Shown: positions 55,744 through 64,000 of the stretch, piece after piece | How the letters are laid out: the number at the start of each line of letters is the position of its first letter | Position numbering within the stretch: position 1 is the first letter of the stretch | DNA from: Agromyces albus | GTDB taxonomy: Bacteria; Actinomycetota; Actinomycetes; Actinomycetales; Microbacteriaceae | Assembly (NCBI RefSeq): GCF_030815405.1 | Contig: NZ_JAUSWX010000001.1 | Location: 3,782,001 to 3,846,000 of the forward strand | Direction of reading: 5' to 3' | DNA: 64,000 bases | Translations under genes and position numbers: made by a program | Notes under the pieces: generated by a model | Database searches by the model: none | What the model saw: only the letters and a program-made list of their open reading frames with translations | What the model was told of the DNA's origin: nothing

Positions 55744-56796
55744 ATGGATCAGAAGACGGCGCTGGTAGTCGGAGCGCGGGGAGTGATCGGGGGCAACATC
55801 ATCGCTCACCTGGAGCGCGAGGGCGGCTGGAACATCGTGGGGCTCTCACGCCGAGGCGGAACGGATGCCGGTGCCGTTCGGCATGTGGCGGTGGATCTCC
55901 TCGACCGCGATGAGGCGATCGCGAAGCTGGGCGAGCTGGCCGGCGTGACGCACGTCTTCTACGCCGCGTACCAGGACCGCCCCACCTGGGCGGAACTCGT
56001 TGGACCGAACCTGGCGATGCTGACGAACGTCGTCGACGCGATCGAGCCCGCGGCACCGGCACTCGAGCACATCAGCCTCATGCAGGGGTACAAGGTCTAC
56101 GGCGCGCATCTGGGTCCCTTCGCCACGCCGGCGAAGGAGGACGACCCGCCGCACATGCCGCCCGAGTTCAATGTGGACCAGCAGCAGTTCCTCGAACGAC
56201 GCCAGGATGGCGCGCGCTGGTCGTGGTCGGCCCTTCGCCCGTCCGTCGTGGCCGGCGTCGGCCTCGGCAATCCGATGAACCTCGCGATGGTCATCGCCGT
56301 CTATGCGTCGATGAGCAAGGAGCTGGGGATTCCGCTTCGCTTCCCCGGAGAGCCCGGGGCGTACACGAGCCTGATCGAGATGACCGACGCGGACCTGCTC
56401 GCGAAGGCGACCGTCTGGGCGGGGACCAACCCGGAAAGCCGGAACCAGGCCTACAACATCGCCAACGGTGACCTGTTCCGTTGGTCGTCGATGTGGCCGA
56501 AGCTCGCCGCGTTCTTCGACCTCGACGTCGCCCCGCCACTCACGATCGGTCTTACCGACGTCATGGCCGACAAGGCCGGCCTCTGGAGCGAGATGGTGGA
56601 ACGTCACGGTCTGGTTCCGACGCCCTACGAGGACGTGTCATCGTGGCAGTTCGGTGATTTCGTCTTCGGCTGGGACTACGACGTCATCGCTGATACCTCG
56701 AAATCGCGCCGGGCGGGTTTCCACGAGTACGTCGACACCGAGTCAATGTTTCTCCGGATCTTCCAGGACCTTCGCGACCAGCGCCTCATCCCGTGA
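55744..56796 (+). CDS. SDR oxidoreductase, PRISE (progesterone 5-beta-reductase-like) family
   Basis: A 350-residue extended SDR. It starts MDQKTALVVGARGVIGGNII (NAD(P)-binding GxxGxxG), with VTHVFYAAYQ, the active-site region ISLMQGYKVYGAHLGPF, and WSALRPSVVAGVGLGNPMNL. Motif order is that of PRISE enzymes, which reduce activated C=C bonds in enones. The natural substrate is unknown. Controlled probably by the divergent ArsR-type repressor. The next gene starts 80 bases after. Confidence 0.87.
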   Translation: MDQKTALVVGARGVIGGNIIAHLEREGGWNIVGLSRRGGTDAGAVRHVAVDLLDRDEAIAKLGELAGVTHVFYAAYQDRPTWAELVGPNLAMLTNVVDAIEPAAPALEHISLMQGYKVYGAHLGPFATPAKEDDPPHMPPEFNVDQQQFLERRQDGARWSWSALRPSVVAGVGLGNPMNLAMVIAVYASMSKELGIPLRFPGEPGAYTSLIEMTDADLLAKATVWAGTNPESRNQAYNIANGDLFRWSSMWPKLAAFFDLDVAPPLTIGLTDVMADKAGLWSEMVERHGLVPTPYEDVSSWQFGDFVFGWDYDVIADTSKSRRAGFHEYVDTESMFLRIFQDLRDQRLIP

Positions 56797-56876
56797 ACGG
56801 TACGGCGGGCGGCGAGCTTCGCGACGGTTTCGACTTCGGGCGGAATACACCCGACCCGCCTGCGTTCTCCTCTCGC

Positions 56877-57524
56877 ATGACGAGAATCGGAATCATCGGC
56901 GCGGGCAACATCGGCGGAACCCTGGCACGCGGGCTCATCCAGCGCGGGTACGACGTGACCATCAGCAACTCGCGGGGCCCCGAGACGCTCGGCGCCCTCA
57001 TCGGCGAGCTCGGCCCGCGGGCGACTGCAAGCACCCCCGAGGCCGCTGCCGCAGCCGGCGAATTCGTGATCGTGACCGTGCCGTTCCAGGCGTACCCGTC
57101 GATTCCGGTTGCCCCGCTCGCCGGCAAGGTGGTGCTCGACACGACCAACTACTACTGGGAGAGCGCCGGGCGCATCCCCGATCTCGAGGAGGCCCGCACC
57201 ACCACGTCCAGCTTGGTGCAGGCGCACCTGTCGGAGGCGCGAGTCGTGAAGGCGTTCAACCAGATCAACGCGGGGGACATCCTCACCGACGGCAGCCCCG
57301 CCGGTTCACCGAATCGCCGCGCCCTTGCGACGGCGAGCGACTTCGACGACGCCATCCAGCTCGTCACGGCGCTCTACGACGAGTTCGGGTACGACACCGT
57401 GAACGTCGGGCCACTCTCCGAGAGCTGGCGCATCGAACGCGACCAGCCCGCATATGTCGTGCGGCAGAACCGCGAGGAGCTCGAGGCCAACCTCGATCGG
57501 GCCGAGCGACTTCTGGCGGCGTAG
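56877..57524 (+). CDS. NADPH-dependent F420 reductase-like oxidoreductase
   Basis: A 215-residue Rossmann protein: MTRIGIIGAGNIGGTLARGL (dinucleotide site), FVIVTVPFQAYPSIP, VVLDTTNYY and VVKAFNQINAGDIL. It matches the NADP oxidoreductase coenzyme F420-dependent family, whose members may use F420 or other acceptors. The ATG at 56877 is preferred because the fold begins there. A perfect terminator follows. Confidence 0.87.
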   Translation: MTRIGIIGAGNIGGTLARGLIQRGYDVTISNSRGPETLGALIGELGPRATASTPEAAAAAGEFVIVTVPFQAYPSIPVAPLAGKVVLDTTNYYWESAGRIPDLEEARTTTSSLVQAHLSEARVVKAFNQINAGDILTDGSPAGSPNRRALATASDFDDAIQLVTALYDEFGYDTVNVGPLSESWRIERDQPAYVVRQNREELEANLDRAERLLAA

Positions 57525-57540
57525 CCGCAGACCGACACCC

Positions 57541-57574
57541 GGCGTGGCCGCTTCTCGATCGAAGCGGCCACGCC
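57541..57574 (+). terminator. intrinsic terminator
   Basis: GGCGTGGCCGCTTC and GAAGCGGCCACGCC form a perfect 14-base-pair stem with loop TCGATC; GCTTTC follows. Confidence 0.85.
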
Positions 57575-57674
57575 GCTTTCTTCCCGAACGGGGACAAGCG
57601 CTTTCCGCAGGATGTTCGTAGACTCTCCGGGGTACCCACCGTGCTCGCCTTGCGAGCTCCTGCGAAAGGCAAGC

Positions 57675-58730
57675 ATGGCGATCTCGGCTCGACGACGCGC
57701 GCTCATCTGGTTGGCGACGACCATGACCGGGTTGGCATTGGTGGGTGTCGCCGCGGGTCCCGCGGCCGCCCTCAGTTCTGGAGCGTCGACCAGCGGCGCC
57801 GTGACCGGTGAGGGTGACGGCACGGTCATCGCCGCCGCAGAGGTCCTTCCGTTGCGCCCGGTGATCTCCGGCGTCGATGTCGCAGACGCCGACGTGACCG
57901 GTGCGGATGTCACGCTCGTTCGTGGCGCCTCGATCTCCGGGCGGGTGAGCGCCGCGCCTGGCACGGAGCTGCCCGACTCGATCCTGGTCTCCGTACGCAA
58001 TCAGCCGGAGAGCACGGTCGCTGCGGCGGGCGTCCAGGCTGACGGCACGTTCACCATCGATTCGATTCCCGCGGGCTCGTACAAGATCTCCTTCGTGGCC
58101 GACTTCGACATGCCGTCGCGGCAGGTGCTCGGGTGGTGGAAGAACGCCTCCACGTTCGAAGAGGCAGCGGTCATCACGGTCGTAGACGGGGAGTCTGTCA
58201 CGGGCATCGATGTCGTGTTCGGGACCACGCCCCCCGCAGAAGCGGGACCGAAGAACCTGACGAAAGCACAGACGGTCACCGCAGGCGGCCTCCTCTCGGT
58301 GACCGCGCAGGGATTCGAACCCGGCAAGTCGCTTGCGATGTGGCTGCGGTCGACCACCGTCGTCAAGCCCGGCACGCTCGTCAAGCTCGGCACGGTCGTC
58401 GCCGACGCGGATGGCGCCATCACGGCGAGTGTTGCCATACCGGCGACCACTCCGGCCGGCGTGCATCACCTCGTGCTCGTCGATGATGAGGCCAGGGGGT
58501 ACGCCTCAGAGGACATCACCGTCACCGCCGCATCCGCGTCCGTGGCTCCTCCCGTCGCAGTGGCCGGAACCGCCGCAACTGAGGCCCGGCTCGCCGCGAC
58601 GGGACAGGACCCGGTTCCCGCCGGACTCCTCGCCGGACTGCTGCTCGTCGCCGGCGTCGGTGCTCTCGCGCTTCGAGGGATGAAGCCGGCAGCCGCCGTG
58701 GCTAAAGCGACCGCCAGTCGTCGCTCGTGA
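57675..58730 (+). CDS. surface protein with LAATG sorting signal (probable class E sortase substrate)
   Basis: A 351-residue exported protein. A signal peptide (RRRALIWLATTMTGLALVGV, then AAGPAAALS) is followed by a carboxypeptidase-regulatory-like beta domain (GASISGRVSAAPGTELPDSI ... GTFTIDSIPAGSYKI) and a second beta-rich domain (LLSVTAQGFEPGKSLAMWLR). The end has LAATGQDP, a hydrophobic helix (GLLAGLLLVAGVGALALRG) and a basic tail, the sortase layout with LAxTG. Start ATG 57675 has GAAAGG upstream; a possible -10 (TAGACT) lies near 57619. Its 3' end overlaps the convergent SDR gene by 29 bases. Confidence 0.83.
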   Translation: MAISARRRALIWLATTMTGLALVGVAAGPAAALSSGASTSGAVTGEGDGTVIAAAEVLPLRPVISGVDVADADVTGADVTLVRGASISGRVSAAPGTELPDSILVSVRNQPESTVAAAGVQADGTFTIDSIPAGSYKISFVADFDMPSRQVLGWWKNASTFEEAAVITVVDGESVTGIDVVFGTTPPAEAGPKNLTKAQTVTAGGLLSVTAQGFEPGKSLAMWLRSTTVVKPGTLVKLGTVVADADGAITASVAIPATTPAGVHHLVLVDDEARGYASEDITVTAASASVAPPVAVAGTAATEARLAATGQDPVPAGLLAGLLLVAGVGALALRGMKPAAAVAKATASRRS

Positions 58731-59517
58731 CGGCCGCCCCGGCTTGGGGCCCCATCTGCAGCATCCCGCCGTCGACCACGACGGAGGAACCCGTCACGTA
58801 GGCCGCCGGCGGCGACGCGAGGAACGCGATCACCGCGGCGACCTCGCGAGCGTCGCCGGGCCGGCCCGCCGGGATGCCCGAGCGGTGCTCCTCTCGCGGA
58901 TCGACGTCTTCGTTGCCCGTCATCGGGGTGGCGATCTCGCCCGGCGCGACCGCGTTGACCGTGATCCCCTGCGAGGCGAGCTCGAGCGCCATTGCCTTCA
59001 CCAGCCCGCCGAGGCCGTGCTTCGCCGCGTCGTAGGCGGATGACCCGACCATCGGCTGGTGCTCGTGCACGCTCGTGACGGCGATGATCCGGCCGCCAGT
59101 CCCGGCATCGACCATACGGCGGGCAGCGCGTTGCATGCAGACGAAGGCGCCGTCGAGGTCGGTCGCCATGATAGAGCGCCAGGTGTCGAGGCTCACTTCG
59201 AGGAACGGCGTCGAGAGTCCGGCGCCCGCGTTGTTCACGAAGACGTCGAGCCCGCCGAGCGCATCGGCGAGGCGATCGACGATGGCTGGGGCATCCGTCA
59301 ACTCGGTGACATCGAGTCGGGAGACGTGCGCCGTTCGCCCGAGTCGCTCGACCTCGGCCGCGGTCTCGAGGGCGCCTGCCTCGTCGCTGCGCCATGTGAT
59401 GCCGATGTCCATGCCCGCTTGCGCGAGCGCGACGGCGGTTGCGCGACCGATGCCAGAGTCCGACGCCGTGACGATGGCCCGCGTCGGCTCGAAGGCGGTC
59501 AGGTTCGGTTCAGCCAT
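58702..59517 (-). CDS. SDR family oxidoreductase
   Basis: A 271-residue classical short-chain dehydrogenase. Cofactor motif ASDSGIGRATAVALAQAG (first Gly of TGxxxGxG replaced by Ala-Ser), NNAGAG, catalytic Ser in VTSVHEHQPMVGSSAYDAAK with Tyr and Lys (YDAAK), and VVVDGGMLQ near the end. Resembles 3-ketoacyl-ACP reductase or glucose dehydrogenase-type SDRs; substrate unknown. ATG 59517 has AAGGAG 6 bases upstream. Confidence 0.88.
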   Translation of the reverse strand: MAEPNLTAFEPTRAIVTASDSGIGRATAVALAQAGMDIGITWRSDEAGALETAAEVERLGRTAHVSRLDVTELTDAPAIVDRLADALGGLDVFVNNAGAGLSTPFLEVSLDTWRSIMATDLDGAFVCMQRAARRMVDAGTGGRIIAVTSVHEHQPMVGSSAYDAAKHGLGGLVKAMALELASQGITVNAVAPGEIATPMTGNEDVDPREEHRSGIPAGRPGDAREVAAVIAFLASPPAAYVTGSSVVVDGGMLQMGPQAGAAVTSDDWRSL

Positions 59518-59708
59518 GCTCTTCTCCTTGCCGCTGCGATCCGACGACCGGTCGGCCGCCTCCCTCAGGAGAACACCGCTCGCGTGATGACGGAACACCG
59601 TTGACAAACCTGCGACTGGCCAGCTAGCCGGGTTGAGGCACATCCATGTGCCCTTCGATCCGAGTGCCGCGCGATCGTCGGTGGGAGAATGGACAGAGGG
59701 CGACCAAC

Positions 59709-60581
59709 GTGCGAGAGCAGGTGATCACGGTGTTCGACAAGATCGTGGTGGGCTGGGATGACGCGCCATCAGCTCGAGACGCCCTCCAGTGGGCGGTGGA
59801 TCACGCCGACGGGGTTCCGCTCGTCGTCGTGCAGGTGATGCAGGGCCGGGAGCAGTCGGGCCAATCGGGCCAGTCGGCCGAGCACCGCGATGCCGGCTCA
59901 CCGGCGGACGCGCACGTCGACCTCATGGAGGTCACCGACGAGGTGCGCGAAGCCTACCCAGAGCTTCGGCTCACGACCGCGACCGTGCACGGCGACCCGC
60001 TCCGCGAGCTCGACGACTATCTCACCCAGGGCACGCTCCTCGTCGTGGGGGCGGCATCCCACGGCCGCTCGTCACGCTGGACACTCGGTTCGCGCCTCGC
60101 CGGACGGCCCGGCGGCGGCGCTGTGGCCGTGATACCCGAGGGCCTCGATCCTGCCGTGCGGGCGGGGATCATCGTGGGCGTCGACGGATCCGCGGCGTCC
60201 ATCGAGGCCATCGGCATCGGCGCCGACGAGGCCGCACGCACGGGCGAGCAGCTCACGCTCGTGCACGTCTGGAGAGTGCCCACGGAATGGCAGTCCGTCT
60301 ACGACGACTACGCGGAGGACGTCGCGGTCGTGCAGGACATGCACCGCCAGATCCTCGACGACGCGCTCGACATCGCGTCGTCGCGTGGCGCGGTGGCCGA
60401 GGGGCGGCTCGAGGAGGGCGGCGCAGCCGCGGAGCTCATCTTCGCGGCACGCGATGCGTCGCTCCTCGTGGTCGGCAGCCACGGCCGCAATTGGGTGGGC
60501 CGATTCCTGATCGGGTCGGTGAGCCACGACGTGCTGGTCTCGATGACGTCTCCCACGATCGTCGTGCGACCCGGCGAGTGA
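59709..60581 (+). CDS. tandem universal stress protein
   Basis: A 290-residue protein of two Usp domains. The first has VVGWDDAPSARDALQWAV and GAASHGRSSRWTLGSRLAGR; the second has IIVGVDGSAASIEAIGIGAD and SHGRNWVGRFLIGSVSHDVL, with the G-x2-G-x9-G-type ATP motif. The start is uncertain: GTG 59709 is used, with AGAGGG 9 bases upstream; GTGs at 59721 and 59730 (before FDKIVVGWD) are possible. Confidence 0.88.
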   Translation: MREQVITVFDKIVVGWDDAPSARDALQWAVDHADGVPLVVVQVMQGREQSGQSGQSAEHRDAGSPADAHVDLMEVTDEVREAYPELRLTTATVHGDPLRELDDYLTQGTLLVVGAASHGRSSRWTLGSRLAGRPGGGAVAVIPEGLDPAVRAGIIVGVDGSAASIEAIGIGADEAARTGEQLTLVHVWRVPTEWQSVYDDYAEDVAVVQDMHRQILDDALDIASSRGAVAEGRLEEGGAAAELIFAARDASLLVVGSHGRNWVGRFLIGSVSHDVLVSMTSPTIVVRPGE

Positions 60582-60649
60582 CCGATGCGCGCGACGGCGG
60601 TGTACGCATCCAGGTCTGAGTCGTCGGTGCGGTGTTGCACACTGGAGGG

Positions 60650-61567
60650 ATGATCGCCGACCATGCACTGACGTGGAGCCCGGCGCATCCGACCGACCTG
60701 CTGCAGACGCTCGCGGGTCTCGGGCGCGGCGGCGGCGACCCGACGCTGCACATCGAGGCTGCAGGCACCGTGTGGCGCACGACGCTCACCGATGACGGGC
60801 CCGCGACGATCCGCATCGAGCAACGGTCACCCGGCGAGCTCCGCTGCCTCGGGTGGGGCCCCGGCGCGAGCGCTGCCGTCGAGGCGGCGCCCGAGTTGGC
60901 CGGCAGCCTCGACGACCCCTCGGAGTTCGAGCCGCGCATCCGGCTCATCGATGACGCGCACCGGCGCAACCCGGGCCTGCGCATCCCTCGCACCGGGCGC
61001 GTCTTCGAGGCGCTCGTGCCGGCGATCCTCGAGCAGAAGGTGATCACCCTGCAGGCGCACGCCTCCTGGCGGCGGCTCGTGAAGCGGCACGGCGGCTCCG
61101 CGCCCGGCCCGACGCCGCGACCCATGCACGTCGTGCCGTCGCCGAGCGGCTGGGCGTCGATCCCGAGCTGGGAGTGGCACCAGGCCGGCGTCGACCCGCG
61201 CCGGGCCCGCACCATCGTCAATGCCGCCCGGTACGCGGCGCGGCTCGAAGAGGCGGTGCGAATGAGCCCGGCGGATGCCGCGGCCCGCCTCACCGTGCTG
61301 CCCGGCATCGGCGTGTGGACGGCCGCCGAAGTCGCCCAGCGGGCGTTCGGCGACGCCGACGCCCTCTCGGTCGGCGACTACCACCTCTCGAACTACCTCG
61401 GCCACGCGCTCTGGGGCCGCGACATGACCGACGACGAGATGCTCGAGGCGATGACCCCGTGGGCGGGGCACCGTTACCGGGTCGTGCGGTTGCTCGGCGC
61501 CGCCGGGGTGCGCGGGCGCCCGCGGCGTGGTCCGCGCATGTCGTTCGTCGACCACCGGGCGATCTGA
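60650..61567 (+). CDS. DNA-3-methyladenine glycosylase-like (AlkA/HhH-GPD) protein
   Basis: A 305-residue base-excision glycosylase homologue. The C-terminal HhH-GPD domain contains VPAILEQKVITLQAHASWRR, the hairpin LTVLPGIGVWTAAEVAQRAF and the catalytic Asp in ALSVGDYHLSNYLG. The N-terminal part is a beta-rich AlkA-like lobe. ATG 60650 is used; GGAGGG abuts it, closer than usual, so initiation may be leaderless. Confidence 0.87.
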   Translation: MIADHALTWSPAHPTDLLQTLAGLGRGGGDPTLHIEAAGTVWRTTLTDDGPATIRIEQRSPGELRCLGWGPGASAAVEAAPELAGSLDDPSEFEPRIRLIDDAHRRNPGLRIPRTGRVFEALVPAILEQKVITLQAHASWRRLVKRHGGSAPGPTPRPMHVVPSPSGWASIPSWEWHQAGVDPRRARTIVNAARYAARLEEAVRMSPADAAARLTVLPGIGVWTAAEVAQRAFGDADALSVGDYHLSNYLGHALWGRDMTDDEMLEAMTPWAGHRYRVVRLLGAAGVRGRPRRGPRMSFVDHRAI

Positions 61568-61577
61568 CCCGGGCCGC

Positions 61578-61611
61578 GGGTTGAGGAGCCGCGAAGCGGC
61601 GTCTCGAAACC
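61578..61611 (-). repeat. REP-like palindromic element
   Basis: GGGTTGAGGAGCCGCGAAGC, then GGCGTCTCGAAACC; the reverse complement starts GGTTTCGAGACGCCGC, matching the element at 35668. A GCCGC/GCGGC stem lies inside. It sits between convergent genes. Confidence 0.6.
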
Positions 61612-61617
61612 GCGACG

Positions 61618-62523
61618 TCAGGATGCCACGCTTCGGCCTCGTTCGACGGCGACGAGCTCTCGCACCGCAGGGATGACCTCCTGCCCGATGCGGTCGTAGT
61701 CGTCGGTATTGTCCCCGGCGAGGATGTAGCCCGAGAAGCCGTGCTCGATCGTCATCGCCGCGAGCTGATCGACCCATTGCTCGGGCGGTCCCGACAGCAG
61801 CCGCGGGCTCGTCGGTCCGAACTGGCCGATGATGTTGGCGAGCCGCCGCACGTGCCGGGGCTCGCGGCCCACGGCGATCGCCGCCTCGTCGATGGTCTCG
61901 TTCCCCGCCCTGATCTCGTCGGTGCTCATGCGACCGATCGAGGGGAGCCATCCGTCGGCCTTCGTGCCCGTGAGCCGCAGCATCCGCGGCCTGTGGGCAC
62001 CCAGCCAGATCTCGATCGGATGCGCCGGCGCCGGGCCGCGCTTCGCGCCCACGAGCCGGTAGTACTCGCCCCGGATCGCCGTCGCCTCTCGTGCGTCGAC
62101 GTCCCAGATGGCCCGGATCACGTCGATGGCCTCGCCGAGCGCCGTCACCGCCTGGCCGGGGGAGAGCCGTCGGCCCCCGTACGCCTCGATCGCGTCCCAG
62201 AAGCCGCCCGCGCCGAGGCCGAGTTCGACGCGTCCGCCGCTCAGCACGTCGAGGCTCGCGACCGACTTCGCGAGCACCGCCGGCGGCCGGAGCGGCAGGT
62301 TCAGCACGTCACCGGCGAGGCGGACTCGTTCCGTGCGCGCGGCGACGTAGCTCAGCAGCGTCCAGGTGTCGAGGAACCGCCGCTGGTAGGGATGGTCCTG
62401 GAACGTCACGAGGTCGAGCCCCGCCCGTTCGGCGTGCTGCGCCCCGCGAACGACCTGCTCGGCGTTCTCGTGCATCGGCGTGCTGAACGTGCCGAAGATC
62501 AGGTCATGCCCGTAGTCGGTCAT
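61618..62523 (-). CDS. LLM class flavin-dependent oxidoreductase
   Basis: A 301-residue luciferase-like TIM-barrel enzyme using FMN or F420. LIFGTFSTPMHENAEQVVRG at the start, LVTFQDHPYQRRFLDTWTLL, and the conserved LDVLSGGRVELGLGAGGFWD; IEIWLGAHRPRMLRLTGTKA follows. Substrate unknown. The cupin gene ends 7 bases upstream on the same strand, so they form a pair. Confidence 0.9.
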   Translation of the reverse strand: MTDYGHDLIFGTFSTPMHENAEQVVRGAQHAERAGLDLVTFQDHPYQRRFLDTWTLLSYVAARTERVRLAGDVLNLPLRPPAVLAKSVASLDVLSGGRVELGLGAGGFWDAIEAYGGRRLSPGQAVTALGEAIDVIRAIWDVDAREATAIRGEYYRLVGAKRGPAPAHPIEIWLGAHRPRMLRLTGTKADGWLPSIGRMSTDEIRAGNETIDEAAIAVGREPRHVRRLANIIGQFGPTSPRLLSGPPEQWVDQLAAMTIEHGFSGYILAGDNTDDYDRIGQEVIPAVRELVAVERGRSVAS

Positions 62524-62530
62524 CCGTGCT

Positions 62531-62872
62531 CTACTCCAGCCACTCCGTCTCGAAGGTCGGATTCGCGTGGATGTTCGTCGACACGAACGGTTCGCCGCCG
62601 ATCACCTCGAACTTGTGCGGGGTGAGCGCGGGCACCACGAGCACCTGTCCGCCGTGGGCCTCGAGCCGCTCGTCGCCAACCGTGAACATGGCGCGGCCCC
62701 GGCGCACGACGAAGGTCTCGGAATACGGATGCCGGTGCAGCCGCGGCCCGGCGCCCGGCCTGGACGTGTGCACGAGGATCACCGAGACCTCGGAACCAAG
62801 GGCGACACCCTCGATGCTCTCGTTCCAGTCGTCGTCGTCGGTCTGGTCGCCGCTGCGCTGATAGATGGACAT
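62531..62872 (-). CDS. cupin domain protein
   Basis: A 113-residue single-domain cupin: GPRLHRHPYSETFVVRRGRA is motif 1 with two His and Glu, and VVPALTPHKFEVIGG is motif 2. It probably binds a metal ion; activity unknown. GGAGG lies 7 bases before the ATG. Cotranscribed with the LLM oxidoreductase. Confidence 0.85.
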   Translation of the reverse strand: MSIYQRSGDQTDDDDWNESIEGVALGSEVSVILVHTSRPGAGPRLHRHPYSETFVVRRGRAMFTVGDERLEAHGGQVLVVPALTPHKFEVIGGEPFVSTNIHANPTFETEWLE

Positions 62873-62977
62873 CGTTGACCTCCGGGGCTTGACGCGCACA
62901 CACGCTATCGCGCTGTGGGAGGCGCGGTCCAGAGGCATCCGGAGTGCAGCCGGACCAGCCGTGCGCGAGGTGTCTGG

Positions 62978-63982
62978 CTAGGCGTCGGCGGTCGGATGCC
63001 GCGGCGCCGGCCCTGAGCTCGACCGCACGACGAGCTCGGTCGGCACCAGCACGCTCACCGACGAGGGGGGTGCGCCCTCGATCTCCTCGATGAGCTGGCT
63101 GACGGTGTGCCGGCCGACCTCTTCGAAGCTCTGGTGAACGGTCGTGAGCGGCGGCCAGAAGCTCTTCGACTCCTCCATGTCGTCGAAGCCCACGACGCTC
63201 ACGTCGGCGGGAACCGCCCGGCCGCGTTCGTGCAGGGCGCGGAGCACGCCGAGCGCCATCTGGTCATTGGCGGCGAAGATCGCGGTGACCTCGGGACGCG
63301 AGGCCAGTTCGAGGCCCGCGCGGTAGCCGGCCTCCGACGACCAGTCGCCGACGATGACGTCGGGAACGGTGCGCCCGTGGGTCGCGAGCGTCTCTGCCCA
63401 CGACTCGCGCCGCCGCTCGGCGGAGTAGGAGTGTACGGGGCCCGAGATGTGCCAGACGGTGTCGTGACCGAGGTCGAGCAGGTGCTCGGTCGCGAGCCGG
63501 GCACCCTCGGCCTGGTCGGTGTCGACGACCGGGTACTGGTAGCGGGCGCTCGAGTCGACCACGACGACCGGGAGCCCTGGCGGCAGTTCGATGTCGGCCT
63601 CGTCGAGGGCGTGCGCCTCGATGATGATCATCACGCCGTCGACGGCCTGCTCGCTCAATCGACTGAACGCGACCGTCACCTCGCCTTGCGTCGGGTGCTG
63701 CACCGGGATGAGCGTGATCGAGTAGCCGGCCGCTGCCGCCGCGACGGCGATGGAGTCGAGCGTGCGCATGTTGCCGAACGACGACAGCGTGAACATGATG
63801 ACGCCGAGGTTGCGGAAGTGACCCGAGCGCAGCGCTCGAGCGGCGCTGTTCGGCCGGTATCCGAGCTTGCGCATCGCCGCGAGTACGCGGTTCCGGGTGT
63901 CTTCGTCGACGTTGGGGCGGCCGGTCGAGACGCGAGAGACGGTCTGGCCGGACACGCCCGCTTCGCGCGCGACATCCGCCAT
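62978..63982 (-). CDS. LacI family transcriptional regulator (start may lie beyond window)
   Basis: A 334-residue repressor: helix-turn-helix MADVAREAGVSGQTVSRVST, a hinge with RPNSAARALRSG, then a periplasmic-binding-type sugar domain (NLGVIMFTLSSFGNMRTLDS ... VSVVGFDDMEESKSFWPPLT, TTVHQSFEEVGRHTV). The frame stays open to the last base of the window, and related proteins carry a few residues before MADVA, so the true start may lie outside. The regulated genes are probably to the right, out of view. Confidence 0.9.
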   Translation of the reverse strand: MADVAREAGVSGQTVSRVSTGRPNVDEDTRNRVLAAMRKLGYRPNSAARALRSGHFRNLGVIMFTLSSFGNMRTLDSIAVAAAAAGYSITLIPVQHPTQGEVTVAFSRLSEQAVDGVMIIIEAHALDEADIELPPGLPVVVVDSSARYQYPVVDTDQAEGARLATEHLLDLGHDTVWHISGPVHSYSAERRRESWAETLATHGRTVPDVIVGDWSSEAGYRAGLELASRPEVTAIFAANDQMALGVLRALHERGRAVPADVSVVGFDDMEESKSFWPPLTTVHQSFEEVGRHTVSQLIEEIEGAPPSSVSVLVPTELVVRSSSGPAPRHPTADA

Positions 63983-64000
63983 CGAAGGACTCCGCCGGCG

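Overview
The window is a high-GC actinobacterial chromosome segment centred on the replication origin. Gene content and order (cca, DUF6049, murJ, trxBA, parBA, rsmG, jag, yidC, yidD, rnpA, rpmH | dnaA, dnaN, recF, DUF721, gyrB, gyrA, DUF3566, tRNA-Ile, tRNA-Ala, then crgA, class E sortase, pabA, pknB, pknA, pbpA, rodA, pstP, fhaB, fhaA) match order Micrococcales. The frequent GCATCCG/CGGATGC words, many GTG/TTG starts and leaderless genes suggest family Microbacteriaceae (an Agromyces-like genus). This is an inference; no 16S gene is present.

Layout: 1-9.5 kb holds tRNA maturation (cca), an envelope protein (DUF6049), the lipid II flippase, the thioredoxin system behind a SigR/SigH-type promoter, a PLP aminotransferase and D-Ala-D-Ala ligase. 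From 9.5 to 16.8 kb lies the segregation locus: parB, a greatly extended parA, six palindromic parS sites, a 36-bp tandem repeat array, an AraC/glyoxalase pair, rsmG and jag. From 16.8 to 29.2 kb are the leftward yidC-yidD-rnpA-rpmH operon, oriC (boxes on both sides of dnaA, main cluster between dnaA and dnaN) and the rightward dnaA-dnaN-recF-DUF721-gyrB-gyrA-DUF3566 run. From 29.2 to 33.7 kb are two tRNAs, small enzymes (NUDIX, DUF1801, cyclophilin, rhomboid) and a gene-poor stretch with a possible small peptide gene.

From 33.7 to 44.6 kb lies the cell division and peptidoglycan signalling cluster: CrgA, class E sortase, PabA/TrpG, PASTA kinases PknB and PknA, PbpA, RodA, phosphatase PstP and two FHA proteins, mostly translationally coupled on the minus strand. 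From 44.6 to 48 kb is a GH65/HAD disaccharide operon. From 48.2 to 53.3 kb are tRNA-Leu, a DUF892 protein and a copper-handling island (DUF305 lipoprotein, DUF6153, CopA, CopZ, divergent CsoR with two operators).

The last 10 kb is accessory: HAD phosphatase, SRAP (DNA-protein crosslink) protein, an ArsR regulator divergent from a PRISE-like reductase around a large inverted repeat, an F420/NADP-type oxidoreductase, an LAxTG surface protein that could be a substrate of the window's class E sortase, an SDR, a tandem Usp protein, an AlkA-like glycosylase, an LLM flavin oxidoreductase, a cupin and a LacI regulator at the edge.

The least explained elements are the tandem repeat array among the parS sites, the parA hexapeptide-repeat extension, a parS that exactly fills the jag-rsmG gap, an apparent single-base frameshift in the DUF721 gene, and the promoter plus 24-codon ORF near 31.3 kb. 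All functional statements come from reading the sequence; no database search was run.
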